A stretch of DNA of 64,000 bases from a virus. The position numbers were made by a program, and so were the translations under genes. The DNA lies in IMG/VR virus record IMGVR_UViG_3300042691_049879, positions 1 through 64,000 of that record. The stretch is one strand, 5' to 3'. Of the stretch, positions 26,410 to 33,281 are shown in pieces; position 1 is the first letter of the stretch, and each line of letters begins with the position of its first letter. The notes below the pieces were generated by a model. That model worked only from the letters and a program-made list of their open reading frames with translations, was not told where the DNA came from and did not search any database.

Positions 26410-26553
26410 ATGGCAAAAAAAATTAATAACAGTTCAGTTGGATTCATTAAAGCCAACAAAAGAAAAAGACCAGGAGTACACTCTAAGTGTAAAAATTCAA
26501 ATTTAAAAAGGTCTAAAAATTATTCAAAAAAATATAAAGGTCAAGGAAAGTAA
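26410..26553 (+). CDS. small basic conserved protein, 47 aa
   Basis: The product AKKINNSSVGFIKANKRKRP, continuing with PGVHSKCKNS and ending YKGQGK, is strongly basic. I recognise the KRKRPGVHSK...KNYKKKYKGQG pattern as a tiny conserved protein in many marine phages and some Bacteroidetes elements, function unknown. An AAAGAG-type A-rich leader precedes the ATG. The next gene begins immediately after its TAA. Confidence 0.6.
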   Translation: MAKKINNSSVGFIKANKRKRPGVHSKCKNSNLKRSKNYSKKYKGQGK

Positions 26554-27021
26554 TTGGAAAATTTAAGAAAAATAATTAGACAAATTTTAAAAGAATATGT
26601 TGAACATTCAACAGTATTGTCTAATTATGAATTTTACGCTTCTCCTTACGTAGTTTCAAAAATGCTTAATGACATAAGAAATGTTGGAAAACATTTAGAT
26701 TCTAACTTTCTAAAAAATATAGAAGGCTTACAAGTCCTTTCCATAAATGAAAGAGATGGTAAATTGGTTTGTGAAATAGGATATCCAGATGGAACAGTTG
26801 TACTATTTTATAAATCTGGGAGGGGTACTAGTGGTAAACAAAAAGGGTCCTGGTTTCCAATACCTGGTTTTACAAGAAATGCTTTTGAAAATCGTGGACA
26901 AATATTTCCAGAAGGTTGGTTTGTAAAAGGTTCTCTATCAGAAGTTTCTAATAGATACGGCAGTAGAGTTTTTAATTATACTGCCGATTATCTATTAGCT
27001 AATGAAAATGAAATTTTTTGA
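26554..27021 (+). CDS. suspected head-packaged protein, 155 aa, TTG start
   Basis: The leader ENLRKIIRQILKEYVEHS matches the class I motif and nearly matches the 40058-40558 protein (ENLRHLIRQIIKESF), which supports the TTG start directly abutting the preceding stop. The body has beta-rich stretches (LVCEIGYPDGTVVLFYKSG) and a WFPIPGF segment. Its stop overlaps the 3' end of the convergent RNase P RNA gene by about 2 bases. Confidence 0.55.
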   Translation: MENLRKIIRQILKEYVEHSTVLSNYEFYASPYVVSKMLNDIRNVGKHLDSNFLKNIEGLQVLSINERDGKLVCEIGYPDGTVVLFYKSGRGTSGKQKGSWFPIPGFTRNAFENRGQIFPEGWFVKGSLSEVSNRYGSRVFNYTADYLLANENEIF

Positions 27022-27275
27022 CAAAAAACGAGCGTAACCCACATTCTGTTTTAATTCATCATTTATCTTTGCCGCCAACCCGACATCATAGAACAGCTCA
27101 CCTTCTCTGTCTGTTTGCGTTGCATCCTCGGCAGTAAAAGCGACTTGGTAAAGATTCGAACTTTACTATCCCTGCAAATGGGTTATTGCCAATTAATTTT
27201 ATCTAAGTCTCCTGCCTTAAGCTGTGATGTGTGGAGTTTCCTCTCTTTCGAGCGATGAATCCTCTTTTTTCTGTC
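27020..27275 (-). ncRNA. rnpB: RNase P RNA (class A-like, compact)
   Basis: Catalytic RNA that trims tRNA 5' leaders. On the minus strand the 5' part has GAGGAAACTCCACAC (the universal CR-I GAGGAAAGTCC box). The 3' part has AGATAAATGATGAATT followed by ACAGAATGTGGGTTA, matching AGATnAATGAC...ACAGAAcccGGxTTA (CR-V). The P4 pairing is kept (CCACA with TGTGG). The ends pair as a long P1 (GACAgAAAAAA...GAG with CTCgTTTTTTGTC). At about 256 nt it is shorter than typical bacterial RNAs. It is placed beside a tRNA array and a CCA enzyme. No rnpA was found, so host protein is presumably used. Confidence 0.85.
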
Positions 27276-27286
27276 AAATATTTATA

Positions 27287-27694
27287 TTATGCTAAAACTT
27301 CTTCAGCCACTTTTCTTACCTCAGAATTATCTGCTTTTCCCTGAAACTTTTTATTGAACGCTCCCATAATCATTCCAATATTATTAGCGCCATCATTAAC
27401 AATAATTTCAACTTCTTTTCTCACTTCTTCTGTTGTCATTAATTTAGGCAAATAATCATTTAGTATATTAAGTTGAAATTCAGATTCAACGTCTCCAGAC
27501 TTAATTGATTCTTTAAGAGATTTTTCAACTTTCTTTAAAATGCTCATAACATTTTCGTCAGTTGATTCAACTCCTCTTCCTTCAGCATTTTGAATTTCAC
27601 CTTTAATAACTCCAAGAAAATTCTTTTTTTCCATTTCTTTGCTCTTAAAGGCTGTCATAAAATCTTGATTGATTTTTTCTTTTAAAGTTGTCAT
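27287..27694 (-). CDS. YqeY/GatB-tail-like protein, 135 aa
   Basis: Helical protein of the YqeY family, related to the C-terminal tail of the amidotransferase subunit GatB that grips tRNA. Diagnostic segments are LKESIKSG, LNILNDYLPKLM (the LxxYLPxxL motif) and GMIMGAFNKKFQGKAD near the C-terminus. It is slightly shorter than the usual 148 aa. The position between rnpB and tRNA genes supports a tRNA-linked role. The biochemical function of the family is not settled. Confidence 0.8.
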   Translation of the reverse strand: MTTLKEKINQDFMTAFKSKEMEKKNFLGVIKGEIQNAEGRGVESTDENVMSILKKVEKSLKESIKSGDVESEFQLNILNDYLPKLMTTEEVRKEVEIIVNDGANNIGMIMGAFNKKFQGKADNSEVRKVAEEVLA

Positions 27695-27766
27695 AATATT
27701 TTTTTACTAATTAATTTTTATAATACAAATTTAAACATAAAATTGCAGAACAAAAAATTTTAATTG

Positions 27767-27838
27767 AGACAGCGAAGAGAATCGAACTCTTCTAAATGGG
27801 TTTGCAATCCATCACCTCTGCCGCTCGGTCACGCTGTC
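27767..27838 (-). tRNA. tRNA-Cys (GCA)
   Basis: Acceptor GACAGCG/CGCTGTC, discriminator T, T arm AAGAG-TTCGATT-CTCTT, anticodon loop TTGCAAA. One A-C mismatch closes the anticodon stem. The trailer begins CA, not CCA. Confidence 0.9.
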
Positions 27839-27843
27839 ATTAT

Positions 27844-27921
27844 TGGAGCCTTATGAGGGACTCAAACCCCCGACCTGCTGAGTACAAATCAGCTGCTCTA
27901 AGTCAACTGAGCTAATAAGGC
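27844..27921 (-). tRNA. tRNA-Thr (TGT)
   Basis: Acceptor GCCTTAT/ATAAGGC, anticodon arm GCTGA-TTTGTAC-TCAGC, T loop TTTGAGT. CCA is encoded. Confidence 0.92.
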
Positions 27922-27931
27922 ATTATATATG

Positions 27932-28005
27932 TACTCCCAGAAAGATTCAAACTTTCAACCTCCGAATCCGTAGTTCGGCACTCTATTCAATTGAGCTATA
28001 GGAGC
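27932..28005 (-). tRNA. tRNA-Arg (ACG)
   Basis: Acceptor GCTCCTA/TGGGAGT, anticodon arm CCGAA-CTACGGA-TTCGG, T arm GAAAG-TTTGAAT-CTTTC. The trailer begins CA. A34 would need deamination to inosine, as for host tRNA-Arg(ACG). Confidence 0.92.
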
Positions 28006-28013
28006 ATTTATTG

Positions 28014-28087
28014 TACGCCTAAGTGGAATTGAACCACTGACCTCTTGATTATCAGTCAAGTGCTCTAACCAACTGAGCTATAGGCGT
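28014..28087 (-). tRNA. tRNA-Ile (GAT)
   Basis: Acceptor ACGCCTA/TAGGCGT, anticodon arm CTTGA-CTGATAA-TCAAG, T arm AGTGG-TTCAATT-CCACT. The trailer begins CA. Confidence 0.93.
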
Positions 28088-28093
28088 ATGTTG

Positions 28094-28166
28094 CGCACCA
28101 GGCAAGATTCGAACTCGCAACTACTAGTTTTGGAGGCTAGTACCCATACCATAGGGTCTCTGATGC
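28094..28166 (-). tRNA. tRNA-Trp (CCA anticodon)
   Basis: Acceptor GCATCAG/CTGGTGC, discriminator G as in known tRNA-Trp, anticodon loop CTCCAAA, T arm GCGAG-TTCGAAT-CTTGC. The trailer begins CA. Confidence 0.92.
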
Positions 28167-28173
28167 ATTTTGT

Positions 28174-28242
28174 AGCTCAAACAAACATTTAATTAAGCTC
28201 AACTTAAAATATTAATGAGCTTTAAATATTACTTTTTGAGCT
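28174..28242 (-). other. nested inverted repeat between tRNA-Trp and tRNA-Gly
   Basis: The outer arms AGCTCAAA/TTTGAGCT enclose inner arms AAGCTCA/TGAGCTT. This AT-rich two-tier hairpin may be a spacer RNA or a processing signal. No coding potential was seen. Confidence 0.4.
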
Positions 28243-28250
28243 GTATTTTG

Positions 28251-28323
28251 AGCAAGAGATGGGGTTCAAACCCACGGCCTTCTGAGTGGAAGTCAGATGC
28301 TCTATCAACTGAGCTACTCTTGC
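28251..28323 (-). tRNA. tRNA-Gly (TCC)
   Basis: Acceptor GCAAGAG/CTCTTGC, anticodon arm TCTGA-CTTCCAC-TCAGA, T arm GTGGG-TTTGAAC-CCCAT. The trailer begins CA. Confidence 0.93.
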
Positions 28324-28331
28324 ATATGTTG

Positions 28332-28409
28332 TGGGGATAGAAGGACTCGAACCTCCGTGTGGTATGCTTGATTTACAGTCAAGTGCAGTCGCCGCTGTGC
28401 CATATCCCC
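28332..28409 (-). tRNA. tRNA-Tyr (GTA)
   Basis: Acceptor GGGGATA/TATCCCC, anticodon arm CTTGA-CTGTAAA-TCAAG, T loop TTCGAGT. The extended variable region is typical of bacterial tRNA-Tyr. The trailer begins CA. Confidence 0.92.
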
Positions 28410-28466
28410 ATTTTCCGATTTTCTTTAATTTTCAGTTTGCGGTATCGGACTACCATTTCTGCTACG

Positions 28467-28592
28467 TGGACGGAGCTAGATTCGAACTAACATTAACCAT
28501 TTAGGTGTTTAGTGTACTGCTAAACTTGCTTGCCGACAATCGAGGTTTGGAATAGGCGATAATCCAAACTGACATGCCATTGCCATCCGTCC
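28467..28592 (-). tRNA. tRNA-like RNA, 126 nt, anticodon not assignable
   Basis: A perfect acceptor stem (GGACGGA/TCCGTCC), discriminator A and a 5-bp T arm (GTTAG-TTCGAAT-CTAGC) are clear. The core is far too long and holds two hairpins (GTTTGGA...TCCAAAC and GTTTAG-CAGTACA-CTAAAC). Neither has a canonical U33 anticodon loop. It could be a tRNA with an insertion, or a tRNA-mimicking RNA. A GGCAAG element is present, as in similar RNAs near 39.0 and 41.2 kb. Confidence 0.55.
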
Positions 28593-28595
28593 TTA

Positions 28596-28672
28596 TGGTG
28601 GAGCTGGGCGGGCTCAAACCGCCGACCCCTGCAGTGCAAGTGCAGTGCTCTAGTCAACTGAGCTACAACCCC
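28596..28672 (-). tRNA. tRNA-Ala (TGC)
   Basis: Acceptor GGGGTTG/CAGCTCC with the G3-U70 identity pair, anticodon arm CTGCA-CTTGCAC-TGCAG, T arm GGCGG-TTTGAGC-CCGCC. CCA is encoded. Confidence 0.95.
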
Positions 28673-28680
28673 ATAATAAT

Positions 28681-29626
28681 TAAAAGCTTGAGACTACAGC
28701 TTTTGCAACAATACTTTCATCCTTACATTCCTTTAAGTGCTACCTTATTGGTTTGAGATTTATCCACAGTGTCCCTTTCAGGTATCTGTATATTGTCATC
28801 GCTGCCTTTTTTGAAGAGTGGCATTTCTCTTATCAATACTAACTACTCGACATTTCGAATCATCACCTGTCTTGCGGACATTAATTACGCTTTTAACGCT
28901 TATTAGAAAATCTTCTACTTTATCAAACGACTTTCCCTTGCGAGGTCCATCGCTCCTGTTATCTTAAAGACCAGGAATTAAGCGACTTTTCGTTTAGTAT
29001 TTGTTCCAGACTTTTGCTTTTAATTTGCTTGATGAAGGAGTTGAACCTTCGACCTATTGTTTAAGAGACAATCACTCTACCAACTGAGTTAATCTAGCTT
29101 TTTTACCTACTAAGTTGTGCTGGAACCATTGCTTCATTCTCTTTTGAAGAACAAAATACAACACAACTCTATGCGTTTCGGCTTGCGGCCTACTGTACAG
29201 AAATTAACTTTAATTTTCATCAAAGCTTATTCAAGATTACTACGACAACTTTAACATCATCGCCTCACCTCTCATTCTGGAGTCTAGCCCTTGATTTGCG
29301 GTCTCGAACAGTACTCCTACACCTTATCCATACTCTAGACTACGTGACTTGGATATGATAGATAACGCATCCCTGCATCTATTTGTGTCCAGCATCGCCT
29401 AACACTTATCCTTTCCAAAGGACTATCTAATCACTTACGCCTTTCACTCCGCTTGGTTACGAAGTCTGCTGTTGGCAGCAGGGGACGGTGCTTGCTTGAA
29501 TTGACCATAAAATGGCGGGTAGTTGTAGGCAACTTTCCCCTTCACATCATTGCTGATGTTTATCTTTCTTCGTGACGCCATAAGACATCACAACCTTCTC
29601 AAGCAAAGGTAATTTTTTTAATATTT
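28681..29626 (-). ncRNA. giant structured RNA with embedded tRNA, GOLLD-like
   Basis: About 945 nt without a credible ORF but with many local and long-range pairings on the minus strand. Examples are GCTTGA/TCAAGC near the 5' end, CTGCTG-CCAA-CAGCAG and a closing 3' hairpin AAAGCT...AGCTTT at 28681. A tRNA-Lys gene lies inside it. Size, position inside a phage tRNA array, and an internal tRNA are the known marks of GOLLD RNAs (Giant, Ornate, Lake- and Lactobacillales-Derived), which occur in phages and can form RNA-only assemblies. ROOL, a relative class in similar settings, is the alternative. A boxA-like element lies just upstream. Exact ends are estimates. Confidence 0.65.
29026..29098 (-). 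tRNA. tRNA-Lys (CTT) inside the giant RNA
   Basis: Acceptor GCTAGAT/ATCAAGC with one A-A mismatch, D arm ACTC...GAGT, anticodon arm ATTGT-CTCTTAA-ACAAT, T arm GAAGG-TTCAACT-CCTTC. The trailer is AA, so CCA must be added. Confidence 0.85.
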
Positions 29627-29635
29627 CAAAGAACT
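29626..29635 (-). promoter_or_regulatory. boxA-like element before giant RNA
   Basis: The minus strand reads AAGTTCTTTGAAAT between tRNA-Pro and the giant RNA, matching the other boxA-like sites of the window. Confidence 0.5.
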
Positions 29636-29644
29636 TATTTTCAG

Positions 29645-29720
29645 TAGGGTAGACAGGGCTCGAACCTGCAGTAATGTCCTCATCCCAAATGAGGCGACTT
29701 GCCAATTAGTCTACTACCCT
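29645..29720 (-). tRNA. tRNA-Pro (TGG)
   Basis: Acceptor AGGGTAG/CTACCCT, D arm GAC...GTC with TTGGCAA loop, anticodon arm CCTCA-TTTGGGA-TGAGG, T loop TTCGAGC. CCA is not encoded. Confidence 0.9.
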
Positions 29721-29765
29721 ATTTTTCAAATTATGAAAGCTCGTTTGCTTCCTAAAGTTTTGACA

Positions 29766-29990
29766 CAAAAAAACCCGAATCTTTTTTATGGATTCGGGTG
29801 TGTTCTAGTTTGATATATATTTGTTTAACTTAACTAATCAATACTATTGTGAATTAACACACCCATACCATCCCAACGATACGCGGGACAAATCCCCGTC
29901 GCTGTCGGTCTAATATTCTTATATGTGTTAATTGTTTTCATTTTGTTTTTAGTTTAAATATAATTAAAAAATCTTTTTTCTAATTTTGTA
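29766..29990 (-). promoter_or_regulatory. attenuator-like leader with terminator/antiterminator
   Basis: The minus-strand leader ends in a terminator: ACCCGAATC-(9 nt)-GATTCGGGT followed by T7 (29766-29799). The 5' arm overlaps AACACACCC (29796-29804), which is perfectly complementary to GGGTGTGTT in the leader (29856-29864). The two pairings are mutually exclusive, the layout of an attenuator. A short ORF (29834-29941) covers the antiterminator strand. A second leader with the same plan lies at 39641-39873. Confidence 0.55.
29834..29941 (-). CDS. possible leader peptide, 35 aa
   Basis: Open frame ATG to TAG, beginning MKTINTYKNIRPTATG and continuing ICPAYRWDGMG. It is richer in G+C than its surroundings and lies between a good promoter and a terminator. 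Codons 27-29 overlap the antiterminator strand, so ribosome movement could affect termination. It could instead be a structured RNA that is open by chance. Confidence 0.4.
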   Translation of the reverse strand: MKTINTYKNIRPTATGICPAYRWDGMGVLIHNSID

Positions 29991-29996
29991 ACGTTG

Positions 29997-30026
29997 CAAA
30001 TGTAAGAAAATTACACAAAAAACAAA
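29997..30026 (-). promoter_or_regulatory. Bacteroidetes-type promoter for tRNA-Pro/giant RNA unit
   Basis: The minus strand has TTTG (30023-30026), 18 nt, TACATTTG (29997-30004). The 30 kb gap between the minus RNA unit and the + gene at 30145 holds only this promoter, A/T-rich sequence and the leader. Confidence 0.65.
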
Positions 30027-30144
30027 ACATTTTTTTAATTTTTTTTTCACTTTTTTTATAAAGTGCTGATAATCAATAAGATATTTTTTAAAATTTTTTT
30101 TTTATTTTTCATAAAAAATATTAAAATAAAATATATTTATTTTT

Positions 30145-30573
30145 ATGAATAAGCAAGAGTTAAGAAAATTAATAAGAGAATCTTTTGGAAATGATTCTCA
30201 AATATATGTTACTGAAGGAATAGAAGTTGATGCATATTTAAGTTCTACAATTAATCCAGATGACTACTATACTAACAAAAGTAAAGCTACAATATATTGG
30301 ATTATTGATATGGAAAATAAAAGTTTTGGTATAAAAGAATTCTTTCCAGTAATAAAAAAAATAGATTTAAATTTAGAAATTTGGAGAGAAGAAAATCAAG
30401 AATACGAAACAATAAAAAAAGTATTTGATAATATAAGTGCAGCAGACGGAGGTACAATAGAAGATTTTAAGTTGACAATCACAAAAACATGTGATAGAGG
30501 TCATATTTATCCTACTGATTTATTGATGGATGAAGGAAATAAAACAATAGAAATAAGTTTTGATATGCCATAA
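30145..30573 (+). CDS. suspected head-packaged protein, class I leader, 142 aa
   Basis: The leader NKQELRKLIRESFGNDSQIY follows the class I pattern. The rest is acidic with beta strands (SKATIYWIIDMENKSFGIKE) and unrecognised. TATATTTATTTTT sits directly before the start. First gene of the 30-36 kb + strand late region. Confidence 0.5.
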   Translation: MNKQELRKLIRESFGNDSQIYVTEGIEVDAYLSSTINPDDYYTNKSKATIYWIIDMENKSFGIKEFFPVIKKIDLNLEIWREENQEYETIKKVFDNISAADGGTIEDFKLTITKTCDRGHIYPTDLLMDEGNKTIEISFDMP

Positions 30574-30582
30574 TTATTTGCC

Positions 30583-30642
30583 ATGAAAAAGAAAGACGAA
30601 GAATTCGATGATTACGATTGGTTCAATGAACAAAGTATTTGA
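30583..30642 (+). CDS. possible micro-protein, 19 aa
   Basis: ATG to TGA, product KKKDEEFDDYDWFNEQSI. It starts 10 bases after the preceding stop and directly precedes a structured RNA element and a terminator. Strongly acidic. Too short for certainty. Confidence 0.3.
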   Translation: MKKKDEEFDDYDWFNEQSI

Positions 30643-30644
30643 AG

Positions 30645-30720
30645 ATACGGTTTAGGACCGTTATAGTTTCGGCTATACAGGCCATCTAAAGCTCGCTACT
30701 ATTAGATGGCCTTTTTTTTT
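30645..30720 (+). ncRNA. three-hairpin RNA ending in a terminator
   Basis: Three adjacent stems follow one another: ACGGT-TTAGG-ACCGT, TATAG-TTTCGG-CTATA, and GGCCATCTAA...TTAGATGGCC followed by eight T. The last is a strong terminator. The first two suggest a small stable RNA or a 3'-UTR-derived RNA. Confidence 0.5.
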
Positions 30721-30721
30721 G

Positions 30722-30739
30722 ATATTTATTAATATAATA
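30722..30739 (+). promoter_or_regulatory. suspected late promoter motif
   Basis: ATATTTATTAATATAATA begins 25 bases before the ATG of the PAP2 gene. The next gene has ATATTTATCAATATAATA at the same 25-base spacing (31442-31459). Confidence 0.45.
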
Positions 30740-30746
30740 TACAAAC

Positions 30747-31430
30747 ATGTTAAAGGAAAATTACATAAAAAGATTAAAGGAATTAGCTGGTATTATTTCT
30801 GAAAATAATATAGAAGAAAAAAATGAATTAAATGATTTAATCTATAGTAATGAGGTATTTTTAAGTGAAAATGAAAAATTTAGAAAATACTTTAAAGGCA
30901 TACAAATAAACGACTATAAAAACAAAACATTTCCAGAAAATAATTCTGAAAAAACAAGAGAAGAATTATTGAAAATAAAAGCCCTAAAAGCAGATGAGGA
31001 ATTTATAAGAGAACATGATAATATATATTATGTATTTAAAAAATATTTTGAAGAAAACAATTTAGATTTTCCAAAACTTTTAGTTAAAGATTTAATAGAG
31101 GCTTCAAGATATTTCTTGATGAAACTTAAATATCATTATAAAAGACCAAGACCATATCAAATAGCAAAAAAGATGGATATAAACTTAAATTCAATTAGAC
31201 TTAGTTCGGCTAAATCTCCATCTTTTCCTTCTGGACACGCTTCTCAATCAAATTTAATAGCCTATGTGCTTTCTGATATGTTCCCAAAGCATGAAGACAA
31301 ATTGATGAAAATAGCAGACAATATCTCAAAAAGCAGAATGATGGCAAAAGTCCATTTTCCAAGCGATATAGAATATGGTGAAAAAATAGCAAAAGACCTA
31401 TTTAAACAATATAAGAAGAACAATAAATAA
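30747..31430 (+). CDS. PAP2-family phosphatase with class II leader, 227 aa
   Basis: Acid phosphatase of the PAP2 type, which removes phosphate from lipids such as undecaprenyl pyrophosphate or from small substrates. All three motifs are visible: KYHYKRPRP (KX6RP, about 128-136), PSFPSGHAS (about 157-165) and SRMMAKVHFPSD (SRX5HX3D, about 195-206). The leader LKENYIKRLKELAGIISE is class II. No membrane helices are obvious, unlike most lipid phosphatases. The neighbouring lysozyme suggests a cell-envelope task, possibly carried in the virion; that is inference. Confidence 0.8.
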   Translation: MLKENYIKRLKELAGIISENNIEEKNELNDLIYSNEVFLSENEKFRKYFKGIQINDYKNKTFPENNSEKTREELLKIKALKADEEFIREHDNIYYVFKKYFEENNLDFPKLLVKDLIEASRYFLMKLKYHYKRPRPYQIAKKMDINLNSIRLSSAKSPSFPSGHASQSNLIAYVLSDMFPKHEDKLMKIADNISKSRMMAKVHFPSDIEYGEKIAKDLFKQYKKNNK

Positions 31431-31466
31431 GAAAAAAAATAATATTTATCAATATAATATTTAAAC

Positions 31467-31910
31467 ATGAGAAAAGAAAAACTACGTATGAAAATGCTTT
31501 CAGGTATTATCACAGAAAGTGAATACAAAGCAAAATTAGAAGAAAATTATGATGCAAATTCTATTGGTTCAGAAATAGATGAGTGGATTGAAGCTAATAG
31601 TGATTATATATCAAAGTATAGTTTAGAAGATAAAGTAAAAGAATTATTAGGAATTGATTCTGAAATAACATCAACAGAAGAGATAGAAGAGGATAAAGGA
31701 GGGAGAATGTATGGTGAAAATTGGGACAAGAAATTGATTACAATTAAACTAAATGGTCAAGATTTAGTGAAAGTTTGGACAGATTCAAATGGAAGATTTG
31801 CTTTTGGAAAGAGTAGTATACATTTTGATGATTTGCCAAAAGATAAAATAGTTTCAGCACCTTATGGTGGTGGTGCTCGTTTTTATTTTGACAGAAGCTT
31901 ATTAAATTAA
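31467..31910 (+). CDS. suspected head-packaged protein, class II-like leader, 147 aa
   Basis: The leader RKEKLRMKMLSGIITESEY resembles the class II motif. Residues 20-60 are acidic and helical. The C-terminal half is a beta domain (LITIKLNGQDLVKVWTDSNG) of unknown type. ATATTTATCAATATAATA lies 25 bases upstream. Confidence 0.5.
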   Translation: MRKEKLRMKMLSGIITESEYKAKLEENYDANSIGSEIDEWIEANSDYISKYSLEDKVKELLGIDSEITSTEEIEEDKGGRMYGENWDKKLITIKLNGQDLVKVWTDSNGRFAFGKSSIHFDDLPKDKIVSAPYGGGARFYFDRSLLN

Positions 31911-31967
31911 CCTAAAAACGTGCCTTCTTCTGAAGCACCAAGACAAAAAAACCTAGAATTTCTAATT

Positions 31968-32984
31968 ATGAACAATAAAATTTTATTAGAACACGATAAT
32001 GTTATAGATGAAATTATTTCATTATTTGCATTAAATGAGGCTGGTATACCAGATAACCCTTCTGATACTTATGTGTGGGATATTGCAAAAGAAAAAGTAG
32101 AAAAGGCCACTAATAAAATTGATAATAAAGAAAGGGCTATTTTGTTTGTGGAAAAATTTTTACAAAAGGCAAAAATGTTGCCTAAAAAAATAAAGGTTAG
32201 ATTAACAAAGTATGTATTAACTGGTCTTTTAGGATTATTGTCAATGACAACAATCAATAACCTTTTAAATAACGAAGTTCCAGAAGTAAAAAACGACATA
32301 ATCAATCAACTTTCCGTTATAACAACAAATTTTGAAAAAGAAAAAAAAGATTATAAACAAGATAAAGAAGTTGAACAATCATATTATTTTAAAACTCCAA
32401 AAAAAGTTTCAGATAATTTGATAGAATTTTTAAAAAAAACAGAAGGTTATAGGTCAATAGGATATATTGTAAAATCGAATAATGGTAGAGACGATGGAAT
32501 GATAACGATTGGTCATGGACATGCGGAACCAAAAAGAAAATCAAAATACAAAGTTGGACAAAGAATCTCAAAAGAGGAAGCTGAAAAACTTTTGAGGCAA
32601 GACCTTAAAGATGCAGAAAAAGCAGTTAATGATATTTTTGAAAAATGGGACAAAGAAGGAATACCATATCAATTAGACCAGAATATGTATGATGCGATGG
32701 TTTCTATAGCGTTTAATAGAGGAAGAGGAAATTTATGGAACTCAGAATTTGTAGCATTAATTAAACAAGGTAAATATATAGAAGCTAAAGAAGAAATAAA
32801 AAATATGAGTAAACATAAATATGCAGAATTTCCTGGATTAAAAACTAGAAGATATGAAGAAGCGGAAATGTTTGGAAAAAATCTTGATAAAGTACTTGCT
32901 TTACTAAAAGACGTTTCTAAAAATAATAATACTATTTCTGAATCATATAAATTAAGACTCAAAACTTTAGCTGGCATTTTATAA
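31968..32984 (+). CDS. GH24 lysozyme with hydrophobic N-terminal segment and C-terminal class II tag, 338 aa
   Basis: Cleaves peptidoglycan. The catalytic segment KKTEGYRSIGY (about 152-162) and MITIGHGHAEP match the GH24 E...T layout, and AMVSIAFNRGRGNLWNSEF matches the conserved N-R-G region. An upstream GTG (31920) is possible, but ATG 31968 gives a typical leader (NNKILLEHDNVIDE). A hydrophobic stretch (YVLTGLLGLLSMTTINNLL, about 83-101) could anchor it to the membrane. The C-terminus ESYKLRLKTLAGIL is a class II tag placed at the end of the protein, which is unusual. Confidence 0.8.
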   Translation: MNNKILLEHDNVIDEIISLFALNEAGIPDNPSDTYVWDIAKEKVEKATNKIDNKERAILFVEKFLQKAKMLPKKIKVRLTKYVLTGLLGLLSMTTINNLLNNEVPEVKNDIINQLSVITTNFEKEKKDYKQDKEVEQSYYFKTPKKVSDNLIEFLKKTEGYRSIGYIVKSNNGRDDGMITIGHGHAEPKRKSKYKVGQRISKEEAEKLLRQDLKDAEKAVNDIFEKWDKEGIPYQLDQNMYDAMVSIAFNRGRGNLWNSEFVALIKQGKYIEAKEEIKNMSKHKYAEFPGLKTRRYEEAEMFGKNLDKVLALLKDVSKNNNTISESYKLRLKTLAGIL

Positions 32985-33032
32985 ATAAAAACTATTTATA
33001 TAAAACAAAAACAAACACAAAAACAAACAATT

Positions 33033-33281
33033 ATGAAAAATTTTTTATTAAACATGTTAAGCTCTGAAGGAAAGACATCTTCTAAAAGATTTATTACTTT
33101 TCTAGCCTTTGGACTAATATCAATCGGCTTTTTAGTTGATTTATTTACCAATTTAACAATATCAGAACAAGTGTATTCAGGTGTTGAATATATAGTTATA
33201 GCTGGTCTTGGGTTTACTGCATCTGAAAATTTTGTTGGATGGAAAAGAGCATCAAAAGGAAAAAGTGATGTGGAGGGTTAA
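33033..33281 (+). CDS. holin-like membrane protein, 82 aa
   Basis: Two membrane segments (FITFLAFGLISIGFLVDLF, about 20-38, and GVEYIVIAGLGFTASENFV, about 52-70) with a charged C-terminus. Small proteins with an SSKRF motif and this topology sit next to endolysins in Bacteroidetes phages. The position right after a lysozyme supports a holin role. Its last 14 bases overlap the GH16 gene. Confidence 0.6.
   Translation: MKNFLLNMLSSEGKTSSKRFITFLAFGLISIGFLVDLFTNLTISEQVYSGVEYIVIAGLGFTASENFVGWKRASKGKSDVEG

Noticed and set aside
28467-28592. tmRNA
   Set aside because: No tag-peptide frame and no tmRNA-type 5' segment; only the acceptor and T arm are tRNA-like.
28467-28592. Group I intron in a tRNA
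   Set aside because: The insert is far too short and lacks P7/P3 core elements.
28574-28756. 60-codon + strand frame
   Set aside because: It overlaps tRNA-Ala and the end of the giant RNA.
30722-30739. T4 late promoter (TATAAATA)
   Set aside because: The sense-strand motif is ATATTTAT, the opposite orientation; no TATAAATA at fixed spacing was seen.
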